From contig DATKQI010000173.1 in NCBI GenBank assembly GCA_035532755.1, forward strand, positions 1-7,539: a DNA stretch of 7,539 bases. Direction: 5' to 3'. The DNA is from DATKQI01 sp035532755. GTDB taxonomy: Bacteria; Pseudomonadota; Alphaproteobacteria; Acetobacterales; Acetobacteraceae. Numbering within the stretch: the stretch's first letter is position 1; each line of letters begins with the position of its first letter. Made by a program: the position numbers and the translations under genes. The notes under the pieces are model-generated. The model made no database searches. It had not been told where the DNA came from and saw nothing but the letters and a program-made list of their open reading frames with translations. This document shows positions 1-5,284 of this stretch, piece after piece.

Positions 1-108
1 CTCGGCCGATGGGTCGTCCTGCTGCTGAGCCTGCTGCGCGTGTATGTGCTGATCGCCGTGCCGCTGGTGATCTACGCCTTCGTCCACGCCCTGTTGGCGG
101 CTCCCTGA
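1..108 (+). CDS. C-terminal end of an unidentified membrane protein (partial)
   Basis: Frame 1 is open from the left edge to a TGA at 106-108 and gives 35 residues ending in HALLAAP. The fragment is almost wholly hydrophobic (LLLSLLRVYVLIAVPLVIYA and on), so it is probably one C-terminal transmembrane helix with a short tail. The start and most of the gene lie outside the window and the family cannot be recognised from this piece. It converges with metY: only 2 bp separate the two stop codons, so there is no room for an independent terminator between them. Confidence rests on the open frame, the plausible helix and the tight fit to the next gene. Confidence 0.6.
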   Translation, partial: LGRWVVLLLSLLRVYVLIAVPLVIYAFVHALLAAP

Positions 109-110
109 GG

Positions 111-1424
111 TCACGCCGCCGCGCGCACCCCGCCGGCGGCCTTCAGCGCCTGATCCAGGTCGGCCAGGATGTCGTCGATATGCTCCAGCCCGACCGAGAG
201 GCGCACATAGCCCTCGGTCGCCCCGCTCGCCGCCCGTTCCTCGGCGCTGAGCTGGGAATGGGTGGTGGAGGCCGGATGGATCGCGAGGCTGCGGGAATCG
301 CCGATGTTCGCCACATGGTAGAACAGCTTCAGCGAGTCGATGAACCGCTGCCCGGCCGGCAGGCCTCCCGCCAGCTCGAACCCCACCATGCCGCCGAAGC
401 CGCCCTTGAGGTATTTCTCCGCCCGCGCCCGTGCGATGCCCTGCTGCACGCTCGGGTGGATCACCTTGGTGATCTCGGGGCGCCGGGTCAGGAAATCCGT
501 CACCGCCTGGGTGTTCGTCATGTGGCGCTCCATCCGCAGGCTCAGCGTTTCCACCCCCTGCAACAGGATGTACGCGTTGAACGGGCTGAGCGCGGCGCCC
601 AGGTCGCGCAGCAATGTCACCCGCATCTTGATCGCATAGGCGATCGGGCCGAGCGGCTTCACCGCCTCGGTCCAGACCGCGCCGTGGTAGCTGGGGTCCG
701 GCGTGTTCAGTGCCGGCTGGCGTTGCGGGTGGGCTGCCCAGTCGAAATTGCCGCCGTCGATCACGATGCCGCCGATCGCGTTGCCGTGGCCGCTGATCCA
801 TTTGGTGGTGGAATACATCACCACCGCCGCGCCATGGTCGAACGGGCGGCACAGGATCGGGGCCGCGGTGTTGTCCATGATCAGCGGAATGCCGAAGCGA
901 CGGCCGATCGCGGCCACCTCGGCGATCGGGAACACCGCGAGCTTCGGGTTCGGCAGTGTTTCCGCGTAGTAGGCCCGGGTGCGATCGTCGGTTGCCCGGG
1001 CGAACGCCTCCGGGTCCGCCGGATCGACGAAGCGCACCTCGATGCCCTGGTCCTTCAACGTGTTCGCGAACAGGTTCCAGGTGCCGCCATACAGATCCGT
1101 GGAGCTGACGATATTGTCCCCCGCCCGGGCGAGGTTCTGCACCGCGAAGGCCGAGGCTGCCTGCCCCGAGGCGAGCGCCACCGCGGCCACCCCGCCCTCG
1201 ATGGCGGCGAGGCGCTTCTCCAGCACATCCGTCGTCGGGTTCATGATGCGGGTGTAGATGTTGCCGAGTTCCTTCAGCGCGAACAGGTTCGCGGCGTGCT
1301 CGGCGGAATGGAACTCGAACGCGGTGGTCTGGAAGATCGGCACGCTCACCGCCCCGGTGCCTGGGTCGGAACGCCACCCGGCATGCAGGCCGAGCGTCTC
1401 GGGATGCTTGCTGGTCTCGCTCAT
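111..1424 (-). CDS. metY: O-acetylhomoserine sulfhydrylase (PLP-dependent aminocarboxypropyltransferase)
   Basis: This 437-residue cytosolic enzyme of the Cys/Met-metabolism PLP family condenses O-acetylhomoserine with sulfide to homocysteine; some members also accept O-acetylserine or methanethiol. Visible family marks: YTRIMNPT (57-64; Tyr and Arg contact PLP phosphate of the partner subunit), LASGQAA (84-90), DLYGGT (110-115; Tyr stacks on PLP), MDNTAAP (183-189; Asp bonds the pyridine nitrogen), STTKWISGHG (205-214) with Schiff-base Lys208, and YVRLSVGLEH (406-415) with the Arg that binds the substrate carboxylate. Length is normal for the family. I chose the ATG at 1424 because GGAGGAA lies 8 nt (counted from GGAGG) upstream; the longer frame starting with TTG at 1463 has no such site and would run through a structured leader. 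It lies 67 bp downstream of hemB on the same strand and may be cotranscribed. The leader can form a pseudoknot touching the ribosome site. metZ-type O-succinylhomoserine activity is a less likely alternative. Confidence 0.95.
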   Translation of the reverse strand: MSETSKHPETLGLHAGWRSDPGTGAVSVPIFQTTAFEFHSAEHAANLFALKELGNIYTRIMNPTTDVLEKRLAAIEGGVAAVALASGQAASAFAVQNLARAGDNIVSSTDLYGGTWNLFANTLKDQGIEVRFVDPADPEAFARATDDRTRAYYAETLPNPKLAVFPIAEVAAIGRRFGIPLIMDNTAAPILCRPFDHGAAVVMYSTTKWISGHGNAIGGIVIDGGNFDWAAHPQRQPALNTPDPSYHGAVWTEAVKPLGPIAYAIKMRVTLLRDLGAALSPFNAYILLQGVETLSLRMERHMTNTQAVTDFLTRRPEITKVIHPSVQQGIARARAEKYLKGGFGGMVGFELAGGLPAGQRFIDSLKLFYHVANIGDSRSLAIHPASTTHSQLSAEERAASGATEGYVRLSVGLEHIDDILADLDQALKAAGGVRAAA

Positions 1425-1430
1425 GCGGCG

Positions 1431-1437
1431 TTCCTCC
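1431..1437 (-). promoter_or_regulatory. Ribosome-binding site of metY
   Basis: On the minus strand this reads GGAGGAA, with 8 nt between GGAGG and the ATG at 1424. It fixes the metY start. Its first two G residues (1437-1436) are also the last two bases of the candidate pseudoknot strand CCGG, so pairing would mask part of it. Confidence 0.85.
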
Positions 1438-1477
1438 GGTTTTCTAGCCCAAGATCGCCACAAAACCGGCCGGCGAT
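1436..1477 (-). promoter_or_regulatory. Candidate H-type RNA pseudoknot in the metY leader (possible riboswitch or translational switch)
   Basis: Read as mRNA (minus strand), stem 1 is AUCGCC (1477-1472) with GGCGAU (1459-1454), 6 bp perfect. The loop of stem 1 is GG, then CCGGUUUU (1469-1462), then GU. CCGGUUUU is perfectly complementary to AAAACCGG (1443-1436), which follows stem 1 after a 10-nt linker (1453-1444). The two stems (6 and 8 bp) with connectors of 2, 2 and 10 nt make a canonical H-type pseudoknot. The last two bases of stem 2 are the first two of the GGAGGAA ribosome site. SAM-II and SAM/SAH riboswitches use the same plan before methionine-cycle genes in alphaproteobacteria, but I do not see their conserved bases. 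Pairing is seen in the sequence; the switch function is inference. Confidence 0.5.
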
Positions 1478-1491
1478 AAAGCCCGAAGCGT

Positions 1492-2484
1492 TCAGCCGCG
1501 CAGCAATTTCGCCGCCGCGACCGCGAAATAGCTCAGCACCCCGTTCGCGCCGGCGCGCTTGAAGGCGATTAGGCTCTCCATCATCGCGCGATCGTGGTCG
1601 AGCCAGCCATGGCCCACCGCGGCCATGATCATCGCGTATTCGCCGGACACCTGATAGGCGAAGGTGGGCACCCCGAACCGGTCCTTCACCCGCCGCACGA
1701 TGTCCAGATAGGGCAGGCCGGGCTTGACCATCACCATGTCCGCCCCTTCCAGCAGGTCGAGTTCCACCTCGCGCAGCGCCTCGTCGGTGTTCGCCGGGTC
1801 CATCTGATAGGTCTTCTTGTCGCCCTTCAGCGCGCCGGAGGAACCGACGGCATCGCGGAACGGGCCATAGAAGGCCGAGGCGTATTTGGCGGCATAGCTC
1901 ATGATGCGGGTGTGGATCAGCCCGGCCTGATCGAGCCCCGTGCGGATCGCCCCGATCCGCCCGTCCATCATGTCGGACGGAGCGATCACGTCGATCCCCG
2001 CCGCCGCCTGGTTCACCGCCTGCGCGGTGAGGATGGGAAGGGTGTCGTCGTTCGCCACGTAGCCGTCGCGGATCACCCCGTCATGGCCATGGTCGGTATA
2101 GGGGTCGAGTGCCACATCCCCGACGAGGCCGATGTCGGGAAAGTCCCGTTTCAGCAGCCGCGCGGCGCGGCAGATCAGGTTGTCGGGGTTGGCGGCTTCG
2201 GTGCCCTCCGCGTCCTTCTTCTCCGCCGGCGTGGCCGGAAACAGGGCGATGGCGGGAATGCCGAGCCGCGCGGCCGGCTCCACATGCGCAGCCAGCCGGT
2301 CGAGCGTAACGCGCCGGACGCCGGGCATGGAGGCGACATCGGTGGTGGTCCCGCTGCCCTCGATGATGAAGACCGGCCAGATGAGATCGTCGACCGACAG
2401 CGCCGTTTCCGCGACCAGCCGGCGGGTCCAGCCATCATGGCGGTTGCGGCGGAGGCGGGTGGCGGGAAAGCGGCCGACCGTCAT
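1492..2484 (-). CDS. hemB: Delta-aminolevulinic acid dehydratase (porphobilinogen synthase)
   Basis: This 330-residue cytosolic enzyme joins two 5-aminolevulinate molecules into porphobilinogen, the second step from ALA to heme and other tetrapyrroles. Family marks in order: RLRRNRHDGWTRRL near the N-terminus (10-23), LFPATP (81-86), the metal loop DVALDPYTDHGHDG (123-136), APSDMMDGRIGAIR (168-181), SYAAKYASAFYGPFRDA (196-212) with catalytic Lys200, VMVKPGLPYLD (251-261) with Schiff-base Lys254, and YQVSGEYAM (277-285). The three zinc-ligand cysteines of yeast/E. coli-type enzymes are Ala125, Asp127 and Asp135, so this is the aspartate-rich type that works without catalytic zinc and is usually Mg-stimulated. 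The ATG at 2484 was chosen because AGGAGA lies 6 nt upstream; the 26-residue upstream extension has no family similarity. It is divergent from dmeF and precedes metY. Confidence 0.97.
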   Translation of the reverse strand: MTVGRFPATRLRRNRHDGWTRRLVAETALSVDDLIWPVFIIEGSGTTTDVASMPGVRRVTLDRLAAHVEPAARLGIPAIALFPATPAEKKDAEGTEAANPDNLICRAARLLKRDFPDIGLVGDVALDPYTDHGHDGVIRDGYVANDDTLPILTAQAVNQAAAGIDVIAPSDMMDGRIGAIRTGLDQAGLIHTRIMSYAAKYASAFYGPFRDAVGSSGALKGDKKTYQMDPANTDEALREVELDLLEGADMVMVKPGLPYLDIVRRVKDRFGVPTFAYQVSGEYAMIMAAVGHGWLDHDRAMMESLIAFKRAGANGVLSYFAVAAAKLLRG

Positions 2485-2490
2485 GAGCTG

Positions 2491-2496
2491 TCTCCT
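2491..2496 (-). promoter_or_regulatory. Ribosome-binding site of hemB
   Basis: On the minus strand this reads AGGAGA, 6 nt before the ATG at 2484. It supports that start over the more upstream in-frame start codons. Confidence 0.75.
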
Positions 2497-2501
2497 GGCT
2501 G

Positions 2502-2516
2502 TGTCGGATGCCGACA
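2502..2516. repeat. Perfect inverted repeat in the hemB/dmeF divergent control region
   Basis: TGTCGG-ATG-CCGACA is a 6-3-6 perfect dyad lying 5 bp upstream of the hemB ribosome site. It could be an operator for a dimeric regulator of hemB, or a small hairpin in the hemB leader RNA. The binding protein is unknown and no regulator gene adjoins it. Confidence 0.5.
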
Positions 2517-2555
2517 TAGCCGTGACCCGCCAGGCTGCAAAGCCCAACCGGCAAG

Positions 2556-2591
2556 TTGACACGGGCAGGCGCCCGACCGAACCCTGTCGCC
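2556..2591 (+). promoter_or_regulatory. Possible dmeF promoter: TTGACA with a spacer dyad and a very short leader
   Basis: TTGACA at 2556-2561 is an exact sigma-70 minus-35 match. The next 14 bp hold CGGGC-AGGC-GCCCG (2562-2575), a perfect 5-4-5 dyad in the spacer position. No convincing minus-10 follows; GAACCC at 2579-2584 sits at 17-bp spacing but matches poorly. Any start there would fall at or beside the dmeF ATG at 2592, which has no recognisable ribosome site, so the mRNA could be leaderless. Only the TTGACA and the dyad are seen directly. Confidence 0.3.
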
Positions 2592-3830
2592 ATGAACGAC
2601 ATCACTCCCGTCGCCGGCCATTCGCACGTGTTCCTGGGCGAGGGGCACGACGCCAACGAGCGGCGCACCTGGGCCGTGATCTGGCTGTGCGGGGCGATGA
2701 TGGTAGCGGAGATCATCGGCGGCCTGCTGTTCGGATCGATCGCGCTGGTGGCGGACGGGCTGCACATGTCCACCCATGCCGGCGCCCTGCTGCTTGCGGC
2801 ACTGGCCTACCGTTTCGCCCGGCGGCACGCTCAGGACACCCGCTTCGCCTTCGGCACCGGCAAGTTCGGCGATCTGGCCGGCTTCGCGAGTGCGATCGTG
2901 CTGGCGATGATAGCGCTGCTCATCGGCTACGAGGCGGTCAGCCGCTTCCTCGCCCCGGTGCCGATCCATTTCAGCGAGGCGATCCCGATCGCCGCCCTCG
3001 GGCTGATCGTGAACGTGGCGAGCGTCTGGCTGCTCGGCGGCGGCCACCATCATCACGGCCATGGCCATGGTCACGGTCACCACGATCCGGAAAGCCGCGT
3101 GGTCCAGACGACCCGCGGCGCCCTCGCGCTGGAGATTTTCGAAGACGGCGTGCCGCCGCGCTTCCGCCTGCGCCCGCCGGCTTCGGGCACGCTGGCGGCG
3201 ACCGATGTGACGGTCGAGACGGAGCGGCAGGGGGGTGTGCGGCAGGTGTTCGCCCTCGCCGATCGCGGCGGCTTCTGGGAGTCGGAAGCCGAAATCCCGG
3301 AGCCGCACGAATTCACCGCCCATATCCGCCTCGCCGACGCATCCGGCGCCGAGGATCATGCGGTGGCGTTCGAGGAGCACGCCCATCACCCCCATGGCGC
3401 GGCAGATCGCGACAACAACATGCGCGCAGCCGTCATCCACGTGCTGGCCGATGCCGCCGTCTCGGTGCTCGTCATCACCGGCCTTTCGTTGGGCAGCCTG
3501 TTCGGATGGGTGTGGATGGACCCGCTGGCCGGGATGATCGGCGCGGTGGTCATCGCCTCCTGGTCCTACGGGCTGATCCGGGACACCGGGCGCATCCTGC
3601 TCGACATGACGCCGGATGCCGGGCTGGCGGAGAAGATGCGGCGAGCGATCGAAGGCGAGGGGGACCATTTGTCGGACCTGCATCTGTGGCGGCTCGGCCC
3701 TGGCCACCTGGGCGCCATCGTCGCGGTCCGGACCGCCAGCGGGCACGGGGCGGACCATTACCGGGGGCTGCTCGCCCGGTTCCCGTCGCTCTCCCATGTC
3801 ACCATCGAGGTGCAGCGGGTGGAGTGCTGA
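2592..3830 (+). CDS. dmeF: CDF-family Co(II)/Ni(II) efflux transporter, DmeF type, with an enlarged His-rich loop
   Basis: This 412-residue inner-membrane protein probably exports divalent metal (Co/Ni by subgroup) against protons. The N-terminal HSHVFLGEGHDANERRTW (10-27) is typical of DmeF proteins. Six helices are visible, at about 27-48, 50-73, 95-118, 127-148, 278-302 and 306-330, with a C-terminal cytosolic domain (340-412). Likely transport-site residues are His58 and His62 in helix 2 (HMSTH) and His283 and Asp287 in helix 5 (HVLAD). Between helices 4 and 5 lie HHHHGHGHGHGHH (152-164) and then about 100 further residues (175-265) containing EDGVPPRFRLRP, VTVETE and IPEPHEFTAHIRL, bounded by a second His cluster (HAHHPHG, 263-269). 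This makes it longer than ordinary CDF proteins of about 300 residues. I chose the ATG at 2592; an in-frame TTG at 2556 is part of a minus-35-like TTGACA. It is divergent from hemB, with no dmeR-like gene adjacent. Exact metal specificity is inferred. Confidence 0.87.
   Translation: MNDITPVAGHSHVFLGEGHDANERRTWAVIWLCGAMMVAEIIGGLLFGSIALVADGLHMSTHAGALLLAALAYRFARRHAQDTRFAFGTGKFGDLAGFASAIVLAMIALLIGYEAVSRFLAPVPIHFSEAIPIAALGLIVNVASVWLLGGGHHHHGHGHGHGHHDPESRVVQTTRGALALEIFEDGVPPRFRLRPPASGTLAATDVTVETERQGGVRQVFALADRGGFWESEAEIPEPHEFTAHIRLADASGAEDHAVAFEEHAHHPHGAADRDNNMRAAVIHVLADAAVSVLVITGLSLGSLFGWVWMDPLAGMIGAVVIASWSYGLIRDTGRILLDMTPDAGLAEKMRRAIEGEGDHLSDLHLWRLGPGHLGAIVAVRTASGHGADHYRGLLARFPSLSHVTIEVQRVEC
3045..3083 (+). 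repeat. Short His/Gly-coding repeat in dmeF
   Basis: This run codes for HHHHGHGHGHGHH at residues 152-164. Four His codons are followed by alternating Gly-His pairs, a low-complexity cytosolic metal-binding loop typical of CDF exporters. Such runs change length easily. Confidence 0.85.
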
Positions 3831-3966
3831 CAGAGGGGGTATTCGCATGGTGCAATTCTGCTATGCGCCAAAAATTGTGCACTGCAACAGAGCAGACACA
3901 ATCGCTTCCTAACTCTGCGGGGAACGATGCGGCAATCCAGCCGCACCGGCAGGGCCTGGAGGCAGG
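3831..3966. promoter_or_regulatory. AT-richer intergenic region between dmeF and the cytochrome b561 gene
   Basis: These 136 bp are clearly richer in A/T than the surrounding genes and probably hold the b561 promoter. No clean minus-35/minus-10 pair stands out. Seen directly: CAATT (3853-3857) and AATTG (3873-3877) are an inverted pair flanked outwardly by GTG and TGCAC, and TGC/GCA words recur (TGCAA, CTGC, GTGCAC, TGCAAC, GCAG) over about 3850-3895. This could be an operator cluster. A 21-codon reading frame (3847-3912, MVQFCYAPKIVHC and on) follows AGGGGG at 7-nt spacing, but its codons are unlike the neighbouring genes and I do not call it a gene. Confidence 0.35.
3958..3962 (+). promoter_or_regulatory. 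Ribosome-binding site of the cytochrome b561 gene
   Basis: GGAGG ends 4 nt before the ATG at 3967, with a second AGG directly against the start. Spacing is short but workable, and there is no better nearby start. Confidence 0.6.
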
Positions 3967-4521
3967 ATGCGCGCGTCTTTCCAATCGAATCCGGACACGG
4001 CCCCGAAACGCTACGATGGCGTGACCGTCGCCCTGCACTGGATCAGCGCCGGGCTGATCGCCCTGCTCTGGGTGATCGGCCAGACCCGCTTCTTCTGGCC
4101 GGCCGGGCAGCCGCGGTCGGCGGTGCTGTCGGTGCATATCCTGTTCGGGCTGACGCTGCTGGTGATGCTGCTCGCCCGAGTTGCCTGGCGTGCCACCAGC
4201 GGCCGGCATCTGCCGGCGATCGGCCACCGGCTTTCGGCGCTCGGCGCGCGGCTCGCCCATCTCGCGCTGTACGGGTTGATCGGCCTGACGCTGCTGGCCG
4301 GCCTGTCCGGGGTCATGGCGCGGGGGTTGCACCTGTTCGGCCTCGCGCTGCTGCCGCCGCTGACGCTGCTGCCGGCCGGCCTGATGAAGACGTTCGGCCA
4401 CCTGCACGGCAATTTCGCGAACATCCTGGTCGCCCTGGCCGTCCTGCACGGGCTGGCGGCGCTGTTCCACCGGATGGTGCTGCGGGACGGCACGCTGGAG
4501 CGGATGCTGCCGGGGCGGTAG
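3967..4521 (+). CDS. Cytochrome b561 (bacterial diheme, CybB/YceJ type)
   Basis: This 184-residue inner-membrane protein carries two b-type hemes and is expected to pass electrons between the quinone pool and an unknown partner. In E. coli, CybB is a superoxide:ubiquinone oxidoreductase. Family marks: RYDGVTVALHW (15-25), SVHILFGLTLLVMLLARVAWR (56-76), AHLALYGLIGLTLLAGLSG (97-115), HLHGNFANILVALAVLHGLAALFHR (145-169) and the C-terminal RDGTLERMLP (173-182). Probable heme-ligating histidines are 24, 57, 147 and 161. Four hydrophobic helices are evident at about 21-42, 52-74, 95-118 and 148-170. Length is normal. It runs in the same direction as dmeF, 136 bp downstream, and converges with the protease-like gene, whose stop is 17 bp away. 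Its electron partner cannot be read from the neighbours, so I give no symbol. Confidence 0.92.
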   Translation: MRASFQSNPDTAPKRYDGVTVALHWISAGLIALLWVIGQTRFFWPAGQPRSAVLSVHILFGLTLLVMLLARVAWRATSGRHLPAIGHRLSALGARLAHLALYGLIGLTLLAGLSGVMARGLHLFGLALLPPLTLLPAGLMKTFGHLHGNFANILVALAVLHGLAALFHRMVLRDGTLERMLPGR

Positions 4522-4538
4522 CGCCGCGGGCCTGGGAT

Positions 4539-5201
4539 TCAGGTCTTCTTTTTCGGCGGCACGACGCCAACGGCGGCAATCTGGAACATCGACGGCGGCC
4601 TGCCGAAGACGGTCGTGAGGTCTGCGGCATACGCCTTCCACATCGTATCGATCTGGCTGCCGGGACAGGATAGCTCACCGCAATTCGGGTCGAACACGAT
4701 CACGCGTCTGCTGGTCTGATAGCAGACGATCGCATGGGCATCCTCCCCGTCGCCCCAATCGTAGATCATCAGGTTCGGGACGTGGGTATCGATGATCCCG
4801 ACGACGATCGAGGCGACGGAGAACGCGGTCCTGCTCTGCGTCAATTGTACCGGCTGCGGCGCCTTCGCCTTCGGGTCTTCAAGGAACGCGATGAGGTCGC
4901 CATCGTGACGCATCCAAAGCCTGCCCAGCTCCCCCTGTTCACCCATCACCTCATTGAGCATCTGCGCGCCATGCAGGTTCTGCAGCCGGTTCGGCGCGAA
5001 GCGAACGCGTTCGGACAGCGGCAGTACCTTGTTGCGTATCCAGGTAAGGCAAAGCGCGAGGCAGACACCCAACTCGATCTCTTTCTCCCTGAGTGAACCG
5101 GTGTCGGTTTTCATGAGCGCCCGGGCGAGATCGGAGTTGAGCAGCTCGTCCTGGTTGAAATTGTGATTGTTGCGGTAGGCGGCCGTCTTGCTGAAGCTCA
5201 T
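4539..5201 (-). CDS. YopT/AvrPphB-like cysteine protease (peptidase C58 type), putative
   Basis: This 220-residue protein shows the Cys...His...Asp order and spacing of the C58 papain-fold proteases. ELGVCLALCLTWIRN (44-58) matches the G-x-C-x-x-L-x-x-x-W catalytic motif with Cys47; DAHAIVCY (154-161) gives His156; VIVFDPNCGEL (167-177) gives Asp171 in the F-D-P-N-x-G-E motif. C58 enzymes cleave host proteins (YopT releases prenylated Rho GTPases, AvrPphB cuts plant kinases) and are often secreted effectors. There is no signal peptide and no membrane helix. Compared with YopT of about 320 residues it is a near-minimal catalytic domain with a 40-residue N-terminal lead and a Lys-rich tail (PPKKKT). 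I chose the ATG at 5201 because the open frame further upstream only shadows the regulator gene; GGAG lies 11 nt before it. Four lines counted by hand (4561-4800) give 146/240 G+C, about 61%, against 72-75% in samples of both neighbours, suggesting transfer. Function and substrate are inference. Confidence 0.72.
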   Translation of the reverse strand: MSFSKTAAYRNNHNFNQDELLNSDLARALMKTDTGSLREKEIELGVCLALCLTWIRNKVLPLSERVRFAPNRLQNLHGAQMLNEVMGEQGELGRLWMRHDGDLIAFLEDPKAKAPQPVQLTQSRTAFSVASIVVGIIDTHVPNLMIYDWGDGEDAHAIVCYQTSRRVIVFDPNCGELSCPGSQIDTMWKAYAADLTTVFGRPPSMFQIAAVGVVPPKKKT

Positions 5202-5284
5202 CGGCTTTCTCGCTCCGTCCGCGAGCAGGATAATTGGGCCCGGCAATCCACGTCCAGCTACATGACGGAGGCTATCGACCGCGC

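Noticed and set aside
9..1562. Long plus-strand reading frame of 517 codons opposite metY.
   Set aside because: It is the antisense shadow of metY in a high-GC genome: rich in Arg, Ala, His and Gly with no domain, while the opposite strand encodes a complete PLP enzyme.
3045..3083. CAC/CAT-rich tract considered as a tandem repeat or CRISPR-like element.
   Set aside because: It is in-frame His/Gly coding sequence of the exporter loop, and there are no spacer-separated repeats.
2481..3848. Minus-strand reading frame of 455 codons opposite the metal exporter.
   Set aside because: It is a shadow frame: His/Arg/Gln-rich with no family motif, while the plus strand carries a clear six-helix CDF protein.
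3848..3865. Sigma-54-like TGGTGC...TGC element.
   Set aside because: The GG and GC are separated by 9 rather than 10 nt and the flanking bases match poorly.
3847..3912. Possible 21-residue leader peptide (MVQFCYAPKIVHC and on) before the b561 gene.
   Set aside because: It has a plausible ribosome site, but its codon use is unlike the neighbouring genes and there is no regulatory amino-acid run or attenuator hairpin. It is kept only as a note in the intergenic region.
2132..4024. Plus-strand frame of 630 codons spanning hemB antisense, dmeF in another frame and the gap after it.
   Set aside because: It crosses three unrelated regions and shows only Arg-rich, low-complexity translation. It is a product of high GC.
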